A stretch of 64,000 bases of DNA from Arthrobacter psychrolactophilus (GTDB lineage Bacteria > Actinomycetota > Actinomycetes > Actinomycetales > Micrococcaceae): assembly GCF_003219795.1 (NCBI RefSeq), contig NZ_QJVC01000016.1, positions 1 through 64,000 of the forward strand, read 5' to 3'. Position 1 is the first letter of the stretch, and every line of letters starts with the position of its first letter. A model generated the notes under the pieces. That model worked only from the letters and a program-made list of their open reading frames with translations, was not told where the DNA came from and did not search any database. The position numbers and the translations under genes are program-made. Positions 1-9,069 of this stretch are shown here, in pieces.

Positions 1-2
1 GC

Positions 3-50
3 ATCTGCAACGACCTCGTCACCGTCGTCCAAGCAGAACTCGCACTCTAA
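3..50 (+). CDS. 3' end of an unidentified gene cut by the window edge
   Basis: Reading frame 3 is open from the window edge to a TAA at 48-50 and would end in ...VVQAELAL. It is followed at once by a strong terminator-like stem, which fits the end of a real gene. Sixteen codons are too few to identify a family, and the other two frames are also open here, so this is only a probable gene end. Confidence 0.3.
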   Translation: MCNDLVTVVQAELAL

Positions 51-56
51 ACCACC

Positions 57-102
57 ACACAGAAGAGGCGGCCACCCTTAAGGGTGACCGCCTCTTCTGT
101 GT
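57..102. terminator. bidirectional terminator stem
   Basis: Two 21-nt arms (57-77 and 82-102) pair with one mismatch around a TTAA loop. The stem lies between the end of the plus-strand gene at the window edge and the convergent mscL stop, so it can serve both. Confidence 0.8.
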
Positions 103-113
103 TGGAGGGTGGA

Positions 114-521
114 TTAGTGTTGTCCGCCGGTGGGGCGGGCCTTGAGGGCATCGCGGATTTCGGTCAGGAGCAGCACCTGAGGATCAACGGCTGCTTCTTC
201 TTCCTTGATGCCGAGCTTGGCATTACGACGGGCGATGATGTGGTTCATGGGCATGACGACCATGAAGTAGATCGCCGCGGCGACGATCAGGAAGTTGACG
301 AGAACGGTGAGGAAGACACCGAACTTGATATCAACGCCGTTGATGGTCAGGAGCGCGAAGCTGTCGAAATTAGCTGAACCAAATAGTGCTGCGATAAGCG
401 GCATCAGAATATTTTCCACCAGGGAGTTTACAACTGCCCCGAACGCTGCACCGATGACGACGGCGACGGCAAGGTCTACGACGTTGCCCTTCATTATGAA
501 ATCTTTGAATCCCTTTAACAT
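114..521 (-). CDS. mscL: large-conductance mechanosensitive channel MscL
   Basis: Encodes 135 residues, the usual length for MscL, the membrane valve that opens under hypo-osmotic stress and releases small solutes. The N-terminus reads MLKGFKDFIMKGNVVDLAVA, the family hallmark of a short amphipathic helix running into TM1 (about residues 15-40). TM2 lies near residues 65-90 (FGVFLTVLVNFLIVAAAIYF), followed by a charged C-terminal helix bundle with LLTEIRDAL. The ATG at 521 gives exactly the expected N-terminus. It is a single gene, convergent with the gene at the window edge. Confident call. Confidence 0.97.
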   Translation of the reverse strand: MLKGFKDFIMKGNVVDLAVAVVIGAAFGAVVNSLVENILMPLIAALFGSANFDSFALLTINGVDIKFGVFLTVLVNFLIVAAAIYFMVVMPMNHIIARRNAKLGIKEEEAAVDPQVLLLTEIRDALKARPTGGQH

Positions 522-588
522 GCCACCAAGCTACCGCACACAAGAGCATTCGGGGCGAATTTGAAGGTTAATTTTTGTGTATCACTAT

Positions 589-1632
589 TTATTTGTAATC
601 AGGGGCGCCCGGTAGCTTCAAGTACTCTTCGAAGCTCGCGATACCCTTTTTTTGCATATCTTGAGCGACAGCAACACCCACGTACCGCAGATGCCACGGC
701 TCGGCGAGGTAGCCGGTGATACTTTCCACGCCAGGAACGTAACGAACAATGAAGCCGAATTCCGCGCCATGGGCGGCAACCCATTGTGCGGCCGCCGTTT
801 CGGCGAAGCAACTGTCGAAATCGCATGCCGTTCCGGCATTCGCATCACCGATATCCAGGGCCAGACCGGTTTGATGTTCCGAGAAGCCCGGTCGAGCGGA
901 TGTGGAGTCTGCCGCGGATTGGCCCTTAGCGGCAACATATCCGTTGTAGAGGGAGGTCTGAACATCGTACGAGCGGTAGCTGCTCTTGATGGTGACGGCG
1001 ACGCCTTGGGCGGCGGCAGCAGCAAAAAGCCGTTCTGTTGCGGTCGCGGCCTCGGCTCGCAGGGAGACGGGCTCCTCGGATCCTGCGGGCACCTGAGGTG
1101 TCACGAGGTCATTGGGCGCGTAGTTGCTTGGAATGAGGGGTCGTTGTTTGTTGACGAGAACCAGCGGGCTGTTGGGGTTAGTGATGTCCCGCAGCGCCTG
1201 ATCGAGGGTTGCGGACTCTCCGCCCGCGAACAACTTTTGAATCGGTGAGTCGGCCGCGGCCCCGGCAACCGGGAGCGGGGGAGCCGGGGCGGGAGTCGCC
1301 GAGGGCAGTGCCGAGGCGTCCGCGCCCGAGGCCGCGAGTGTTGCCGACGGGCTCGATGTGGCTGACGCTTCACCCACTGTTGGTACGGGGAACTCGATGC
1401 TTGGCAGCTGGGTGGGTTCCGGCGTCGTGCTTGGAGAAGGAGCATTATCTGCCAGCACCAGGCTGTCCGGTTCCGCCGAGGGACTCATGACGAGGGCCCC
1501 GCCAAAGATCAGCCCGGCGCCGAGGACCGAGACCGCGATACCACCAGGATGGGGCCAGGAGAGAGCCCTGCGAACGCGGTCGCCCGGCGAGAGCCGGGGG
1601 CGACGCGACTGGTGGAATCCGACGACCTCCAT
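589..1632 (-). CDS. M15-family D-alanyl-D-alanine carboxypeptidase (VanY-like), membrane-anchored
   Basis: Trims the terminal D-Ala from peptidoglycan peptides outside the cell. From the ATG at 1632 it has 347 residues: a short basic cytoplasmic start, one membrane segment at about 22-42, a long Pro/Ser/Thr/Ala-rich wall-spanning linker, and a C-terminal VanY domain. Zinc-site motifs of the M15B family are visible: SSYRSY, SEHQTGLALDIGD (His and Asp ligands) and EPWHLRYVG (His ligand). The frame stays open upstream into coaA, but this ATG overlaps the coaA stop as TGATG, typical of translational coupling, so the upstream extension is rejected. Exact substrate preference (DD or LD) cannot be read. 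Confidence 0.85.
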   Translation of the reverse strand: MEVVGFHQSRRPRLSPGDRVRRALSWPHPGGIAVSVLGAGLIFGGALVMSPSAEPDSLVLADNAPSPSTTPEPTQLPSIEFPVPTVGEASATSSPSATLAASGADASALPSATPAPAPPLPVAGAAADSPIQKLFAGGESATLDQALRDITNPNSPLVLVNKQRPLIPSNYAPNDLVTPQVPAGSEEPVSLRAEAATATERLFAAAAAQGVAVTIKSSYRSYDVQTSLYNGYVAAKGQSAADSTSARPGFSEHQTGLALDIGDANAGTACDFDSCFAETAAAQWVAAHGAEFGFIVRYVPGVESITGYLAEPWHLRYVGVAVAQDMQKKGIASFEEYLKLPGAPDYK

Positions 1633-2600
1633 CAGACCTTCCTCAGGAGCATCCGTTTGATGGAATGATCGGCGTCCTTGGTGAGGACCAACTGGGCGCG
1701 GCCGCGGGTGGGCAACACGTTTTGAATCAAATTGGGCTCGTTGATGCTCTTCCAGATCTTGTCGGCGGTCGCGGTGGCTTCGGCGTCGGAGAGGCCTGCA
1801 TAGCGGCGGAAATAGGAATCCGGATCGGAGAAAGCGCTCGAACGCAGGGAACGGAAGCGCTCGATGTACCACTGCTGGATGTGGCTGGTCTTGGCATCGA
1901 CGTAAATGGAGAAGTCGAAGAAATCGCTCACGGCCAGGCCCGAGCGGCCATCGCTGCGGGGGCGGGCCGCGGCCAAAACGTTCAGACCCTCAACAATGAG
2001 GACATCGGGGCGCCGGACTACAACTTCCTTATCCGGCAGGATGTCATAGCTCAGGTGGGAGTACATGGGTGCGCGGACTTCCTCGGCGCCGCTCTTGATG
2101 GCGCTGACGAACCGAAGCAGTGCCCGACGATCATAAGATTCCGGAAAGCCCTTGCGCGTCATGAGGCCGCGACGTTCCAGCTCCGCATTGGGATACAGGA
2201 AGCCATCGGTCGTGACAAGTTCCACATTGGGAGTATCCGGCCAGCGGCACAACATTTCCTTAAGTACACGCGCCGTGGTGGATTTACCCACGGCCACGGA
2301 ACCGGCAACACCAATGACAAAGGGTGTGCGGGTGCCGCGTTCCCCAAGGAAGGTGGTGGTGGCATTGTGCAGGTGTTCGGCCGCGCCGACATAAAGGTTC
2401 AAAAGGCGTGAGAGCGGCAGATACACGTCGTGAATTTCGCGCATATTCAGTTGATCGCCGAGGCCGCGGAGACGTTGCACGTCGTCTTCATCGAGCGGTT
2501 GCTCAATTTTATTAGCCAAGCGAGACCACGTCTGGCGGTCCAATTCCACGAAAGGAGAGGCGCTGACGCTGTTGCTGGACTCGGTTCTTTGAGCTGTCAC
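1632..2600 (-). CDS. coaA: type I pantothenate kinase
   Basis: Phosphorylates pantothenate, the first and committed step of coenzyme A synthesis in the cytosol. The P-loop [17 protein letters not shown] and the downstream [18 protein letters not shown] and VEGLNVL motifs define the bacterial type I enzyme. The start is uncertain: an upstream start at 2648 gives 338 residues, but conservation should begin near [14 protein letters not shown], so the GTG at 2600 (322 residues, close to the family length) is preferred. It is divergent from glmS and coupled by a one-base overlap to the carboxypeptidase gene. Confidence 0.93.
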   Translation of the reverse strand: MTAQRTESSNSVSASPFVELDRQTWSRLANKIEQPLDEDDVQRLRGLGDQLNMREIHDVYLPLSRLLNLYVGAAEHLHNATTTFLGERGTRTPFVIGVAGSVAVGKSTTARVLKEMLCRWPDTPNVELVTTDGFLYPNAELERRGLMTRKGFPESYDRRALLRFVSAIKSGAEEVRAPMYSHLSYDILPDKEVVVRRPDVLIVEGLNVLAAARPRSDGRSGLAVSDFFDFSIYVDAKTSHIQQWYIERFRSLRSSAFSDPDSYFRRYAGLSDAEATATADKIWKSINEPNLIQNVLPTRGRAQLVLTKDADHSIKRMLLRKV

Positions 2601-2741
2601 ACCTGCAATTCTGCCTTGTTTGCCGGTGAGTGGGAAACGGGGCCTCACGCAAGGCTGCGATTCGCTGACACATTTTCACGGATAAAGCCCGGTAAGAGGT
2701 AGAACGTCCTGCGACTTCGGCGGGGCATATGATTGTTTTTC

Positions 2742-4643
2742 ATGTGTGGAATTGTGGGATACGCCGGTACTGCCCCGGCTCAAGGAATTAGTTCATCGCC
2801 CAATCAGCGTGCCCTTGAGGTCCTGGTTGAAGGCTTGCGTCGCCTGGAATACCGCGGTTATGACTCCGCCGGTGTTGCCGTGGTCGGTGCGGCTGGCCTA
2901 GAAATGCGTAAGAAGAGCGGCAAGCTTGCCATGCTCCTGGAAGAACTGGAAAGCAACCCGCTGCCGGATGCTTCCACCGGAATTGGTCACACCCGGTGGG
3001 CTACTCACGGTGGGCCCACGGACGCCAATGCTCATCCGCACATTGTGGATGGCGACGCCCTGGCGGTTGTCCACAACGGCATCATTGAAAACTATGCTGC
3101 CCTGAAATCTGAGCTGCTGGCTCGCGGGCACAGCTTTAAGTCCGAGACGGACACCGAGATTGCCGCCACTCTGCTGGGAGACATCTACAGCAGATTGGCC
3201 GATTCCACCCCGGCCGAGGGGCGCCTGTCGAAGGCTATGCAGCAGGTGGCACAGCGCCTCGAGGGTGCCTTCACCCTCGTCGCCACGCATGCCGAAGAGC
3301 CGGGCGTTGTTGTCGCTGCCCGCCGTAACTCGCCCTTGGTGGTGGGTTTGGGTGACGGCGAGAACTTCCTGGGCTCGGATGTTTCCGGCTTCATCGACTA
3401 CACCCGCCGTGCCGTCGAGCTGGGTCAGGACCAGGTTGTGACGATCACCGCCGACAAGGTTGAGATCACCGACTTCTTTGGCGCACCGGGCGAAGGCCGT
3501 GAATACCTCGTGGACTGGGATGCTGCCGCTGCCGAGAAGGGCGGTTACCCGTCCTTCATGGAAAAGGAAATCAACGACCAGCCCGACGCCGTCGCCCAGA
3601 CCCTCCTGGGTCGCAGCGATGCGGACGGTAACCTGACGCTCGACGAGATCCGTGTTGACCCGTCCGTGCTAAAAAACATTGACCGCATTATTGTGCTGGC
3701 ATGTGGCACCTCGGCGTATGCCGGCCAGGTGGCCCGCTACGCGATTGAGCACTGGTGCCGCATCCCCACCGAGGTGGAGCTCTCCCACGAGTTCCGTTAC
3801 CGGGACCCCATCGTGGATGAGAACACCTTGATCGTGTCCATCTCACAGTCCGGTGAAACCATGGACACCTTGATGGCTGTGCGTTATGCCCGTGAGCAGG
3901 GCGCCAAGACGGTTGCCATCTGCAATACCAATGGCTCAACCATCCCGCGTGAATCCGATGCTGTGCTGTACACGCACGCCGGTCCCGAGATCGCCGTGGC
4001 CTCCACCAAGGCCTTCCTTGCACAGATCACCGCCGCTTACCTGCTGGGCCTGTACTTGGCACAGTTGCGCGGAAACCTGTTCCAGGGCCAGATCAAGGAC
4101 ATCCTGGCGGAACTGGCCAAGACTCCTGCGAAGATCGCCACGGTGCTGGAAAACGCCGATCAGATCAAGGAATTGGCCCGCAGCATGGCCGATACTCGCA
4201 GTGTGTTGTTCCTGGGCCGTCACGTTGGCTACCCCGTAGCCATGGAGGGCGCCTTGAAGCTCAAGGAATTGGCGTACATCCATGCGGAAGGTTTTGCCGC
4301 TGGCGAGCTCAAGCACGGCCCGATCGCCCTGATCGAGGAAGGCCAGCCGGTCATCGTGGTGGTTCCCTCCCCGCGCGGCCGCGACTCCCTGCACTCCAAG
4401 GTTGTCTCCAATATTCAGGAGGTCCGCGCCCGTGGCGCCAAGACCATCGTGATTGCTGAAGAAGGCGACGAGTCGGTCAAGGCTTACGCCGAGCACGTGT
4501 TTTACGTACCGGAGACCAGCACCTTGCTGGCACCGTTGCTGACCACCGTGCCGCTGCAGATCTTCGCCCTCGAGCTGGCCTCGGCCAAGGGCTTCGACGT
4601 CGATCAGCCGCGCAACCTGGCAAAGTCTGTCACGGTCGAGTAG
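2742..4643 (+). CDS. glmS: glutamine-fructose-6-phosphate aminotransferase (isomerizing)
   Basis: Makes glucosamine-6-phosphate from fructose-6-phosphate and glutamine, the entry to UDP-GlcNAc and peptidoglycan. The start must be the ATG at 2742, because the Cys after Met (MCGIVGYAG) becomes the N-terminal nucleophile; an in-frame TTG at 2733 would bury it. The glutaminase domain carries RRLEYRGYDSAG; two SIS isomerase domains follow (CGTSAYAG, SISQSGET), and the C-terminus DQPRNLAKSVTVE is canonical. It has 633 residues. It heads the plus-strand run glmS-acpS-nnr. I saw no glmS ribozyme upstream; the leader is under 100 bases. Confidence 0.97.
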   Translation: MCGIVGYAGTAPAQGISSSPNQRALEVLVEGLRRLEYRGYDSAGVAVVGAAGLEMRKKSGKLAMLLEELESNPLPDASTGIGHTRWATHGGPTDANAHPHIVDGDALAVVHNGIIENYAALKSELLARGHSFKSETDTEIAATLLGDIYSRLADSTPAEGRLSKAMQQVAQRLEGAFTLVATHAEEPGVVVAARRNSPLVVGLGDGENFLGSDVSGFIDYTRRAVELGQDQVVTITADKVEITDFFGAPGEGREYLVDWDAAAAEKGGYPSFMEKEINDQPDAVAQTLLGRSDADGNLTLDEIRVDPSVLKNIDRIIVLACGTSAYAGQVARYAIEHWCRIPTEVELSHEFRYRDPIVDENTLIVSISQSGETMDTLMAVRYAREQGAKTVAICNTNGSTIPRESDAVLYTHAGPEIAVASTKAFLAQITAAYLLGLYLAQLRGNLFQGQIKDILAELAKTPAKIATVLENADQIKELARSMADTRSVLFLGRHVGYPVAMEGALKLKELAYIHAEGFAAGELKHGPIALIEEGQPVIVVVPSPRGRDSLHSKVVSNIQEVRARGAKTIVIAEEGDESVKAYAEHVFYVPETSTLLAPLLTTVPLQIFALELASAKGFDVDQPRNLAKSVTVE

Positions 4644-4649
4644 CAAAAT

Positions 4650-4687
4650 CGCACGCCTCGGCTCCGGCTACGGAGCCGAGGCGTGCG
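4650..4687 (+). terminator. perfect 17-bp stem after glmS
   Basis: Arms 4650-4666 and 4671-4687 pair perfectly around GCTA. No T tract follows, so it may be a pause or mRNA-stabilising structure rather than a full terminator; acpS starts 20 bases later. Confidence 0.65.
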
Positions 4688-4707
4688 CTGCGCGATAGGG
4701 TTAGTTC

Positions 4708-5055
4708 ATGATTATTGGCATTGGTGTGGACGTAGTAGATATCGAGCGCTTCGGCCGTCAGTTGGAGAGGACTCCGGGGTTGCTTGACCGCCTCTTTGTC
4801 CCGGCCGAGCGCGGACTCAACACGCAGTCGCTGGCTGCCCGCTTTGCCGCCAAGGAATCCGTGGCCAAGGCCCTCGGCGCCCCCGCCGGCATGAACTGGC
4901 AGGACTGCTGGATCGGACTCGATGAAAACGGGCCCACGATCCATGTCAAGGACACCGTCGCCGCCGTGGCCAAGGCCAAGGGCATCAAGCGCTGGCACCT
5001 GTCCATGTCGCACGACGGCGGCATCTCCACGGCCATGGTGATCGCAGAAAGCTGA
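4708..5055 (+). CDS. acpS: holo-[acyl-carrier-protein] synthase
   Basis: Transfers 4'-phosphopantetheine from CoA to a serine of acyl carrier protein, activating it for fatty acid synthesis. At 115 residues it is the normal size. The two signature motifs are present: [12 protein letters not shown] (Mg-binding Asp near residue 8) and [13 protein letters not shown] (Mg-binding Glu near residue 50). The C-terminal [15 protein letters not shown] also fits the family. It lies between glmS and nnr, and its stop is one base from the nnr ATG, so the two are probably co-translated. Confidence 0.95.
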   Translation: MIIGIGVDVVDIERFGRQLERTPGLLDRLFVPAERGLNTQSLAARFAAKESVAKALGAPAGMNWQDCWIGLDENGPTIHVKDTVAAVAKAKGIKRWHLSMSHDGGISTAMVIAES

Positions 5056-5056
5056 C

Positions 5057-6577
5057 ATGCTCAGCGCCTATTCCGCGGCCAGCGTCCGCGCAGCGGAACA
5101 ACCCCTGCTCGACGCCGGGCACGGAGCCGAGCTCATGAGGAGAGCGGCCTACGGGCTGACCATGGGCATCATCTCGGTCTTGCGCTCACGCGGACGGGCC
5201 GTCTACGGCGCCCGTGTGGCGATCCTGGTGGGTTCGGGCAATAACGGCGGCGACGCCTTGTATGCGGGTGCTGCCTTAGCCGCTCGCGGGGCACGGACGA
5301 CGGCGTTACTTACCAGCGCGCGCAGCCATCCCGAGGCACTGGCCACCTTCCGAAACGCAGGCGGCCGGTGCCTTGAGCTGTCTCTTGAGACCGAGAAGGC
5401 GAGCTTTTGTGCCGAAGCCTGGGCGTCCGACGTCGTGCTTGACGGGATTCTCGGGACAGGAAGCCGCGGCGGCCTGCGGGAACCGGCGGCGAGCGTCGTG
5501 GCGGAGCTGGACCGGCTGCAGGGCGCGTTGCGGCCCCTCGTGGTGGCCTGCGATCTGCCGAGCGGCGTCGACGCCAGCACGGGGGAGGTCGACGGACCCG
5601 TGCTGCGCGCCGATCTCACGGTGACGTTTGGGGCGCACAAGGCGGGGCTGCTGAGCTCGCCGGGGGAGCAGTATGCCGGTGAGGTGCGGCTCGTGGATCT
5701 CGGGCTGGACATGCAGGGCGCCCCGGAGCTGCGCCGGTTGGAGGCCGCGGACCTGGCCGTGCTGCTTCCCGCCCCGCACAACTCCGATCACAAGTACACC
5801 CGTGGTGTGGCCGGGATTGTGGCCGGATCTGCCCGTTATCCCGGAGCCGCACTTCTCGCTGTGGCGGCGGCCTCGGCCTGCGGGCCCGGCATGGTGCGCT
5901 ATCTAGGGCCGGAGCCGGTCGCCGCCGCGTTGGCGCTGCGCAATCCCGAGGTCGTGAGCTCGCAGGATTCGCCGCTTGAGGTGCGGGTGCAGGCGTGGCT
6001 GCTGGGCCCTGGGATCGACGGCGACGACGCCCAAGACGAACGAGCGCGGGACATCTTGCTCGCAGGGCGCGCCGCAAGGATTCCCACCGTGGTTGATGCC
6101 GGAGCGCTGGGGCTCGTGCAGGCCTCGGACGACGGCGGTAACGCTCACCTGGTGCTGACTCCGCACGCTGGCGAGCTTTCGCGCCTCCTCCAGCGGTGCG
6201 GCGTGGCGCGTAGCAGGGCCGAGATCGAGGCATCCCCGCGTGCCGCGGCCACGGAGGCAGCGACGGTGTTGGGCGCCGTCGTGCTGCTGAAGGGTCCCAC
6301 CACCGTCGTGGCAGATCCGCTGGGTGCGATCTACACCCAGGCCAATGGCACGGCGCGGCTGGCCACCGCAGGCAGCGGCGACACCCTCGCCGGGATCCTC
6401 GTGGCGCTCCTGGCGATGGGCGGGCGCGATCTGCCCACAACAGCGGCGTTGGCGGTCGCCTTACACGGCGAACTGGCACGCAGCGCCCCGAGCACACCAC
6501 TCAACGCCGGAATGCTCGCCGGGAGAATTCCCGCTGTGTGGGCCAGTGTTACGGGCGCGCGTCCAACTAGAGAATAA
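5057..6577 (+). CDS. nnr: bifunctional NAD(P)H-hydrate epimerase / ADP-dependent dehydratase
   Basis: Repairs damaged (hydrated) NADH and NADPH. The N-terminal half (about 1-215) is the epimerase (YjeF_N), with a VGSGNNGGDALYAG nucleotide loop and CDLPSGVDASTGEV. The C-terminal half (about 220-500) is the ribokinase-like dehydratase, with DHKYTRGVAGIVAGSARYPG, LTPHAGELSRLL and the catalytic-site GSGDTLAGILVALLA. The fused order and 506 residues match the usual bacterial protein. It starts one base after the acpS stop. In related genomes alr and the tsa genes often follow directly; here they lie 17 kb further on. Confidence 0.94.
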   Translation: MLSAYSAASVRAAEQPLLDAGHGAELMRRAAYGLTMGIISVLRSRGRAVYGARVAILVGSGNNGGDALYAGAALAARGARTTALLTSARSHPEALATFRNAGGRCLELSLETEKASFCAEAWASDVVLDGILGTGSRGGLREPAASVVAELDRLQGALRPLVVACDLPSGVDASTGEVDGPVLRADLTVTFGAHKAGLLSSPGEQYAGEVRLVDLGLDMQGAPELRRLEAADLAVLLPAPHNSDHKYTRGVAGIVAGSARYPGAALLAVAAASACGPGMVRYLGPEPVAAALALRNPEVVSSQDSPLEVRVQAWLLGPGIDGDDAQDERARDILLAGRAARIPTVVDAGALGLVQASDDGGNAHLVLTPHAGELSRLLQRCGVARSRAEIEASPRAAATEAATVLGAVVLLKGPTTVVADPLGAIYTQANGTARLATAGSGDTLAGILVALLAMGGRDLPTTAALAVALHGELARSAPSTPLNAGMLAGRIPAVWASVTGARPTRE

Positions 6578-6597
6578 TCACACCCCGAACTGGCAAG

Positions 6598-7626
6598 ATG
6601 AACAGTATGACTTTTCACGCCGCGGACAACCGCTACGAAACCATGCCCTACCGCCGCGTTGGCCGCAGCGGACTCAAGCTTCCTGCTATTTCGCTGGGGA
6701 TGTGGCATAACTTTGGCGACGACAAGTCGTTCGAGATCCAGCGCAATATCCTGCGCCGCGCCTTTGACCTAGGCGTCACGCACTTTGATCTGGCCAACAA
6801 CTACGGCCCGCCCGCTGGAAGCGCCGAGACAAACTTTGGCCGTCACTTCAAGGACGACTTCGCCGCTCACCGCAACGAACTCGTGATCTCCACCAAGGCT
6901 GGCTATGACATGTGGCCGGGCCCGTACGGCGAGTGGGGCTCTCGCAAGAGCCTGCTCAATAGCCTAGATAGCTCCCTGACACGCATGGGCCTGGACTATG
7001 TAGACATCTTCTACAGTCACCGTCCGGACCCGGAGACGCCCATGGAAGAAACCATGGGCGCACTGGACTACGCCGTCCGCTCGGGCAAGGCCTTGTACGC
7101 CGGAATTTCCTCCTATACCCCGGCGCAAACCCTTGAAGCCGCACGGATTTTGAAGGAGATGGGCACCCCGCTGCTCATCCACCAGCCTTCCTACTCCATC
7201 CTTAACCGGTGGACCGAAGACGGCGAACCCAACCTGTATGAAACACTCGACACCGTGGGTGCCGGCTCCATCGCCTTCTCCCCGCTGGCGCAGGGTGTGC
7301 TGACCGATCGTTACCTCAAGGGTATCCCGGCCGATTCCCGGGCGGCCAAGGAACACTTCCTGCACGGCAGTGACCTGACGGAGGAAAAGATGGGCCGGGT
7401 GCGCGCGCTGAACGATCTCGCCGGCGAACGCGGGCAGTCGTTGGCTCAGATGGCGATCGCCTGGATCCTGCGCGAGCGGCCCGAGAGCAGCCCCGTCACC
7501 TCGGCACTCATCGGCGCCTCAAGTGTCAGCCAGCTGGAAAACAACGTGGCCGCCATCAACAATCTAGAGTTCAGCGAAGGTGAGCTGCGCGCCATTGACG
7601 CGTGCGCCGTCGAGCCTTCCCTCTAG
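6598..7626 (+). CDS. aldo/keto reductase, L-glyceraldehyde 3-phosphate reductase type (YghZ/MgrA-like)
   Basis: NADPH-dependent reductase of 342 residues with a TIM-barrel fold. Family features: YRRVGRSGLKLPAISLG at the start, FDLANNYGPPAGSAE (catalytic Asp and Tyr), STKAGYDMWPGPYG with the catalytic Lys, and SLTRMGLDYVDIFYSHRPDPETPMEE. This last pattern marks the AKR14/YghZ group, known to detoxify methylglyoxal and reduce L-glyceraldehyde 3-phosphate. The ATG at 6607 (MTFHAADN) is an alternative start. A strong stem follows, so it is probably its own transcription unit or the end of the nnr run. Confidence 0.88.
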   Translation: MNSMTFHAADNRYETMPYRRVGRSGLKLPAISLGMWHNFGDDKSFEIQRNILRRAFDLGVTHFDLANNYGPPAGSAETNFGRHFKDDFAAHRNELVISTKAGYDMWPGPYGEWGSRKSLLNSLDSSLTRMGLDYVDIFYSHRPDPETPMEETMGALDYAVRSGKALYAGISSYTPAQTLEAARILKEMGTPLLIHQPSYSILNRWTEDGEPNLYETLDTVGAGSIAFSPLAQGVLTDRYLKGIPADSRAAKEHFLHGSDLTEEKMGRVRALNDLAGERGQSLAQMAIAWILRERPESSPVTSALIGASSVSQLENNVAAINNLEFSEGELRAIDACAVEPSL

Positions 7627-7632
7627 GCTTTT

Positions 7633-7669
7633 CTTGCCCGTTGTGGGCTCCTAGCGCACAACGGGCAAG
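7633..7669 (+). terminator. terminator stem after the aldo/keto reductase
   Basis: Arms 7633-7645 and 7657-7669 are perfect 13-nt complements around an 11-nt loop; the arm begins inside a short T-rich stretch just after the stop codon. Confidence 0.7.
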
Positions 7670-7739
7670 TGCACAAGAGGGGCCATTCTCTTCCCGATGG
7701 AACAAAAACGGCTTCTCGGGTGTTGACTATTATGGTTAG

Positions 7740-7835
7740 GGCGCCGTAGGGGCGCCAGATCCGGCCATGCCGTCGCTTCTTTATGTCTACCGTGAAGTCG
7801 GGCGTCGAACCGCACCTCAACGTGCGCGCCGGATC
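7740..7835 (+). promoter_or_regulatory. possibly structured leader upstream of ino1
   Basis: A small GGCGCC hairpin (7740-7756) is followed by GATCCGGC near 7758, which pairs with GCCGGATC at 7828-7835. The closing stem ends about 15 bases before the ino1 ribosome-binding site AAGGAG. The region between holds smaller complementary stretches. No known riboswitch family is recognised; the structure may be chance in GC-rich DNA. Confidence 0.35.
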
Positions 7836-7859
7836 CGTGTGATTTTATAAAGGAGTTCC

Positions 7860-8939
7860 GTGTCCAATCATCCTATTCGGGTTGCCATTGTCGGTGTGGG
7901 TAACTGTGCCTCATCACTGGTCCAGGGCGTCCAGTACTACCACGATGCAGATCCGAGCGCTCAGGTTCCTGGCCTGATGCACGTCGAGTTCGGCAAGTAC
8001 CACGTCAACGATGTGCAGTTTGTTGCCGCATTCGACGTTGACAGCAAGAAGGTTGGTCTGGATCTTTCCGAGGCCATCGGTGCGAGCGAAAACAACACCA
8101 TCAAGCTTGCCGATGTCCCGCACCTGGACGTCCCCGTGCTGCGTGGCACCACCTTGGATGGTCTCGGTAAGTACTACCGCGAGACGATCGTTGAATCCGA
8201 CGCCGAGCCGGTTGACGTTGTGGCAACCCTCAAGGCCGCCAAGGTTGACGTGCTCGTTTGCTACCTGCCCGTAGGCTCCGAGGCTGCTGCCAAGTTCTAC
8301 GCACAGTGCGCCATCGACGCCGGTGTTGCCTTTGTCAACGCCCTCCCCGTCTTCATTGCCGGAACCAAGGAATGGGCCGACAAGTTCACCGCTGCCGGTG
8401 TGCCGATCGTTGGCGACGATATCAAGAGCCAGATCGGTGCCACCATCACGCACCGCGTGATGGCCAAGTTGTTCGAAGACCGCGGCGTGGTCCTGGACCG
8501 CACCTACCAGCTCAACGTTGGTGGCAACATGGACTTCAAGAACATGCTCGAGCGTGAGCGCCTGGAATCCAAGAAGATCTCTAAGACGCAGGCCGTCACC
8601 TCCAACACCTCTGCCGTGTTGGGCGAGGACGACGTGCACATTGGCCCGTCGGACTACGTTGCCTGGTTGGATGACCGCAAGTGGGCCTTCGTCCGTTTGG
8701 AAGGCCGTAACTTCGGTGACGCCCCCGTGTCTCTGGAATACAAGCTCGAGGTCTGGGATTCTCCCAACTCGGCAGGTGTCATCATCGACGCTATCCGTGC
8801 GGCAAAGATTGCCCTGGACCGCGGCATCGGTGGCCCCATCCTCTCGGCATCCAGCTACTTCATGAAGTCCCCGCCGGAGCAGTACGCCGACGATATCGCC
8901 CACGAAAAGGTTGAAGCCTTCATCCGCGGCGACATCTAA
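7860..8939 (+). CDS. ino1: inositol-3-phosphate synthase
   Basis: Converts glucose-6-phosphate to inositol-1-phosphate (NAD-dependent), feeding mycothiol and, where present, phosphatidylinositol. The 359-residue length is that of the short actinobacterial form. Motifs: [16 protein letters not shown] (NAD-binding loop), VALPVFI-like [30 protein letters not shown] and [12 protein letters not shown]. The GTG at 7860 is preceded by AAAGGAG, 6-7 bases upstream, which fixes the start. With mshA at 22399-23649 it covers the inositol branch of mycothiol synthesis. Confidence 0.95.
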   Translation: MSNHPIRVAIVGVGNCASSLVQGVQYYHDADPSAQVPGLMHVEFGKYHVNDVQFVAAFDVDSKKVGLDLSEAIGASENNTIKLADVPHLDVPVLRGTTLDGLGKYYRETIVESDAEPVDVVATLKAAKVDVLVCYLPVGSEAAAKFYAQCAIDAGVAFVNALPVFIAGTKEWADKFTAAGVPIVGDDIKSQIGATITHRVMAKLFEDRGVVLDRTYQLNVGGNMDFKNMLERERLESKKISKTQAVTSNTSAVLGEDDVHIGPSDYVAWLDDRKWAFVRLEGRNFGDAPVSLEYKLEVWDSPNSAGVIIDAIRAAKIALDRGIGGPILSASSYFMKSPPEQYADDIAHEKVEAFIRGDI

Positions 8940-8952
8940 CACCTCTCTCCCG

Positions 8953-8999
8953 ACGCGGCATCACTTTCCGGCGGTTTTTCGCCGACGCCGCATCACTTT
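8953..8999. repeat. dispersed 3'-end element, copy 1 (two 15-nt repeats, 17-nt hairpin spacer)
   Basis: Reads ACGCGGCATCACTTT, 17 nt, ACGCCGCATCACTTT in the ino1 sense, starting 13 bases after the stop codon. The repeats have a 32-nt period. The spacer forms CGGCG-loop-CGCCG around a T-rich loop. The same architecture is seen at 10112-10158, 28010-28056 and 32522-32568. Confidence 0.85.
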
Positions 9000-9012
9000 A
9001 GGGCGATAGCCT

Positions 9013-9052
9013 ATGGGACGCTTCCTTTCGAGGGAGCGTCCCATTGCTTTTT
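9013..9052. terminator. terminator between ino1 and the convergent DUF559-like gene
   Basis: Arms 9013-9025 and 9032-9044 pair (one G-T wobble) around TTTCGA and are followed by TGCTTTTT, the classical intrinsic-terminator layout for the plus strand. Confidence 0.85.
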
Positions 9053-9069
9053 AAAATGGTGGAACACCC

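Noticed and set aside
2649-2741. glmS ribozyme
   Set aside because: Only about 90 bases lie between the divergent starts, too short for the ribozyme, and none of its conserved core is seen.
7914-8942. Antisense frame of 342 codons across ino1
   Set aside because: Shadow of a well conserved gene on the other strand, with no ribosome-binding site or recognisable family.
8953-8999. 32-nt spaced direct repeats looked like a CRISPR fragment
   Set aside because: Only two units occur at each locus, the 15-nt repeats are too short, and spacers are self-complementary; no cas genes are present.
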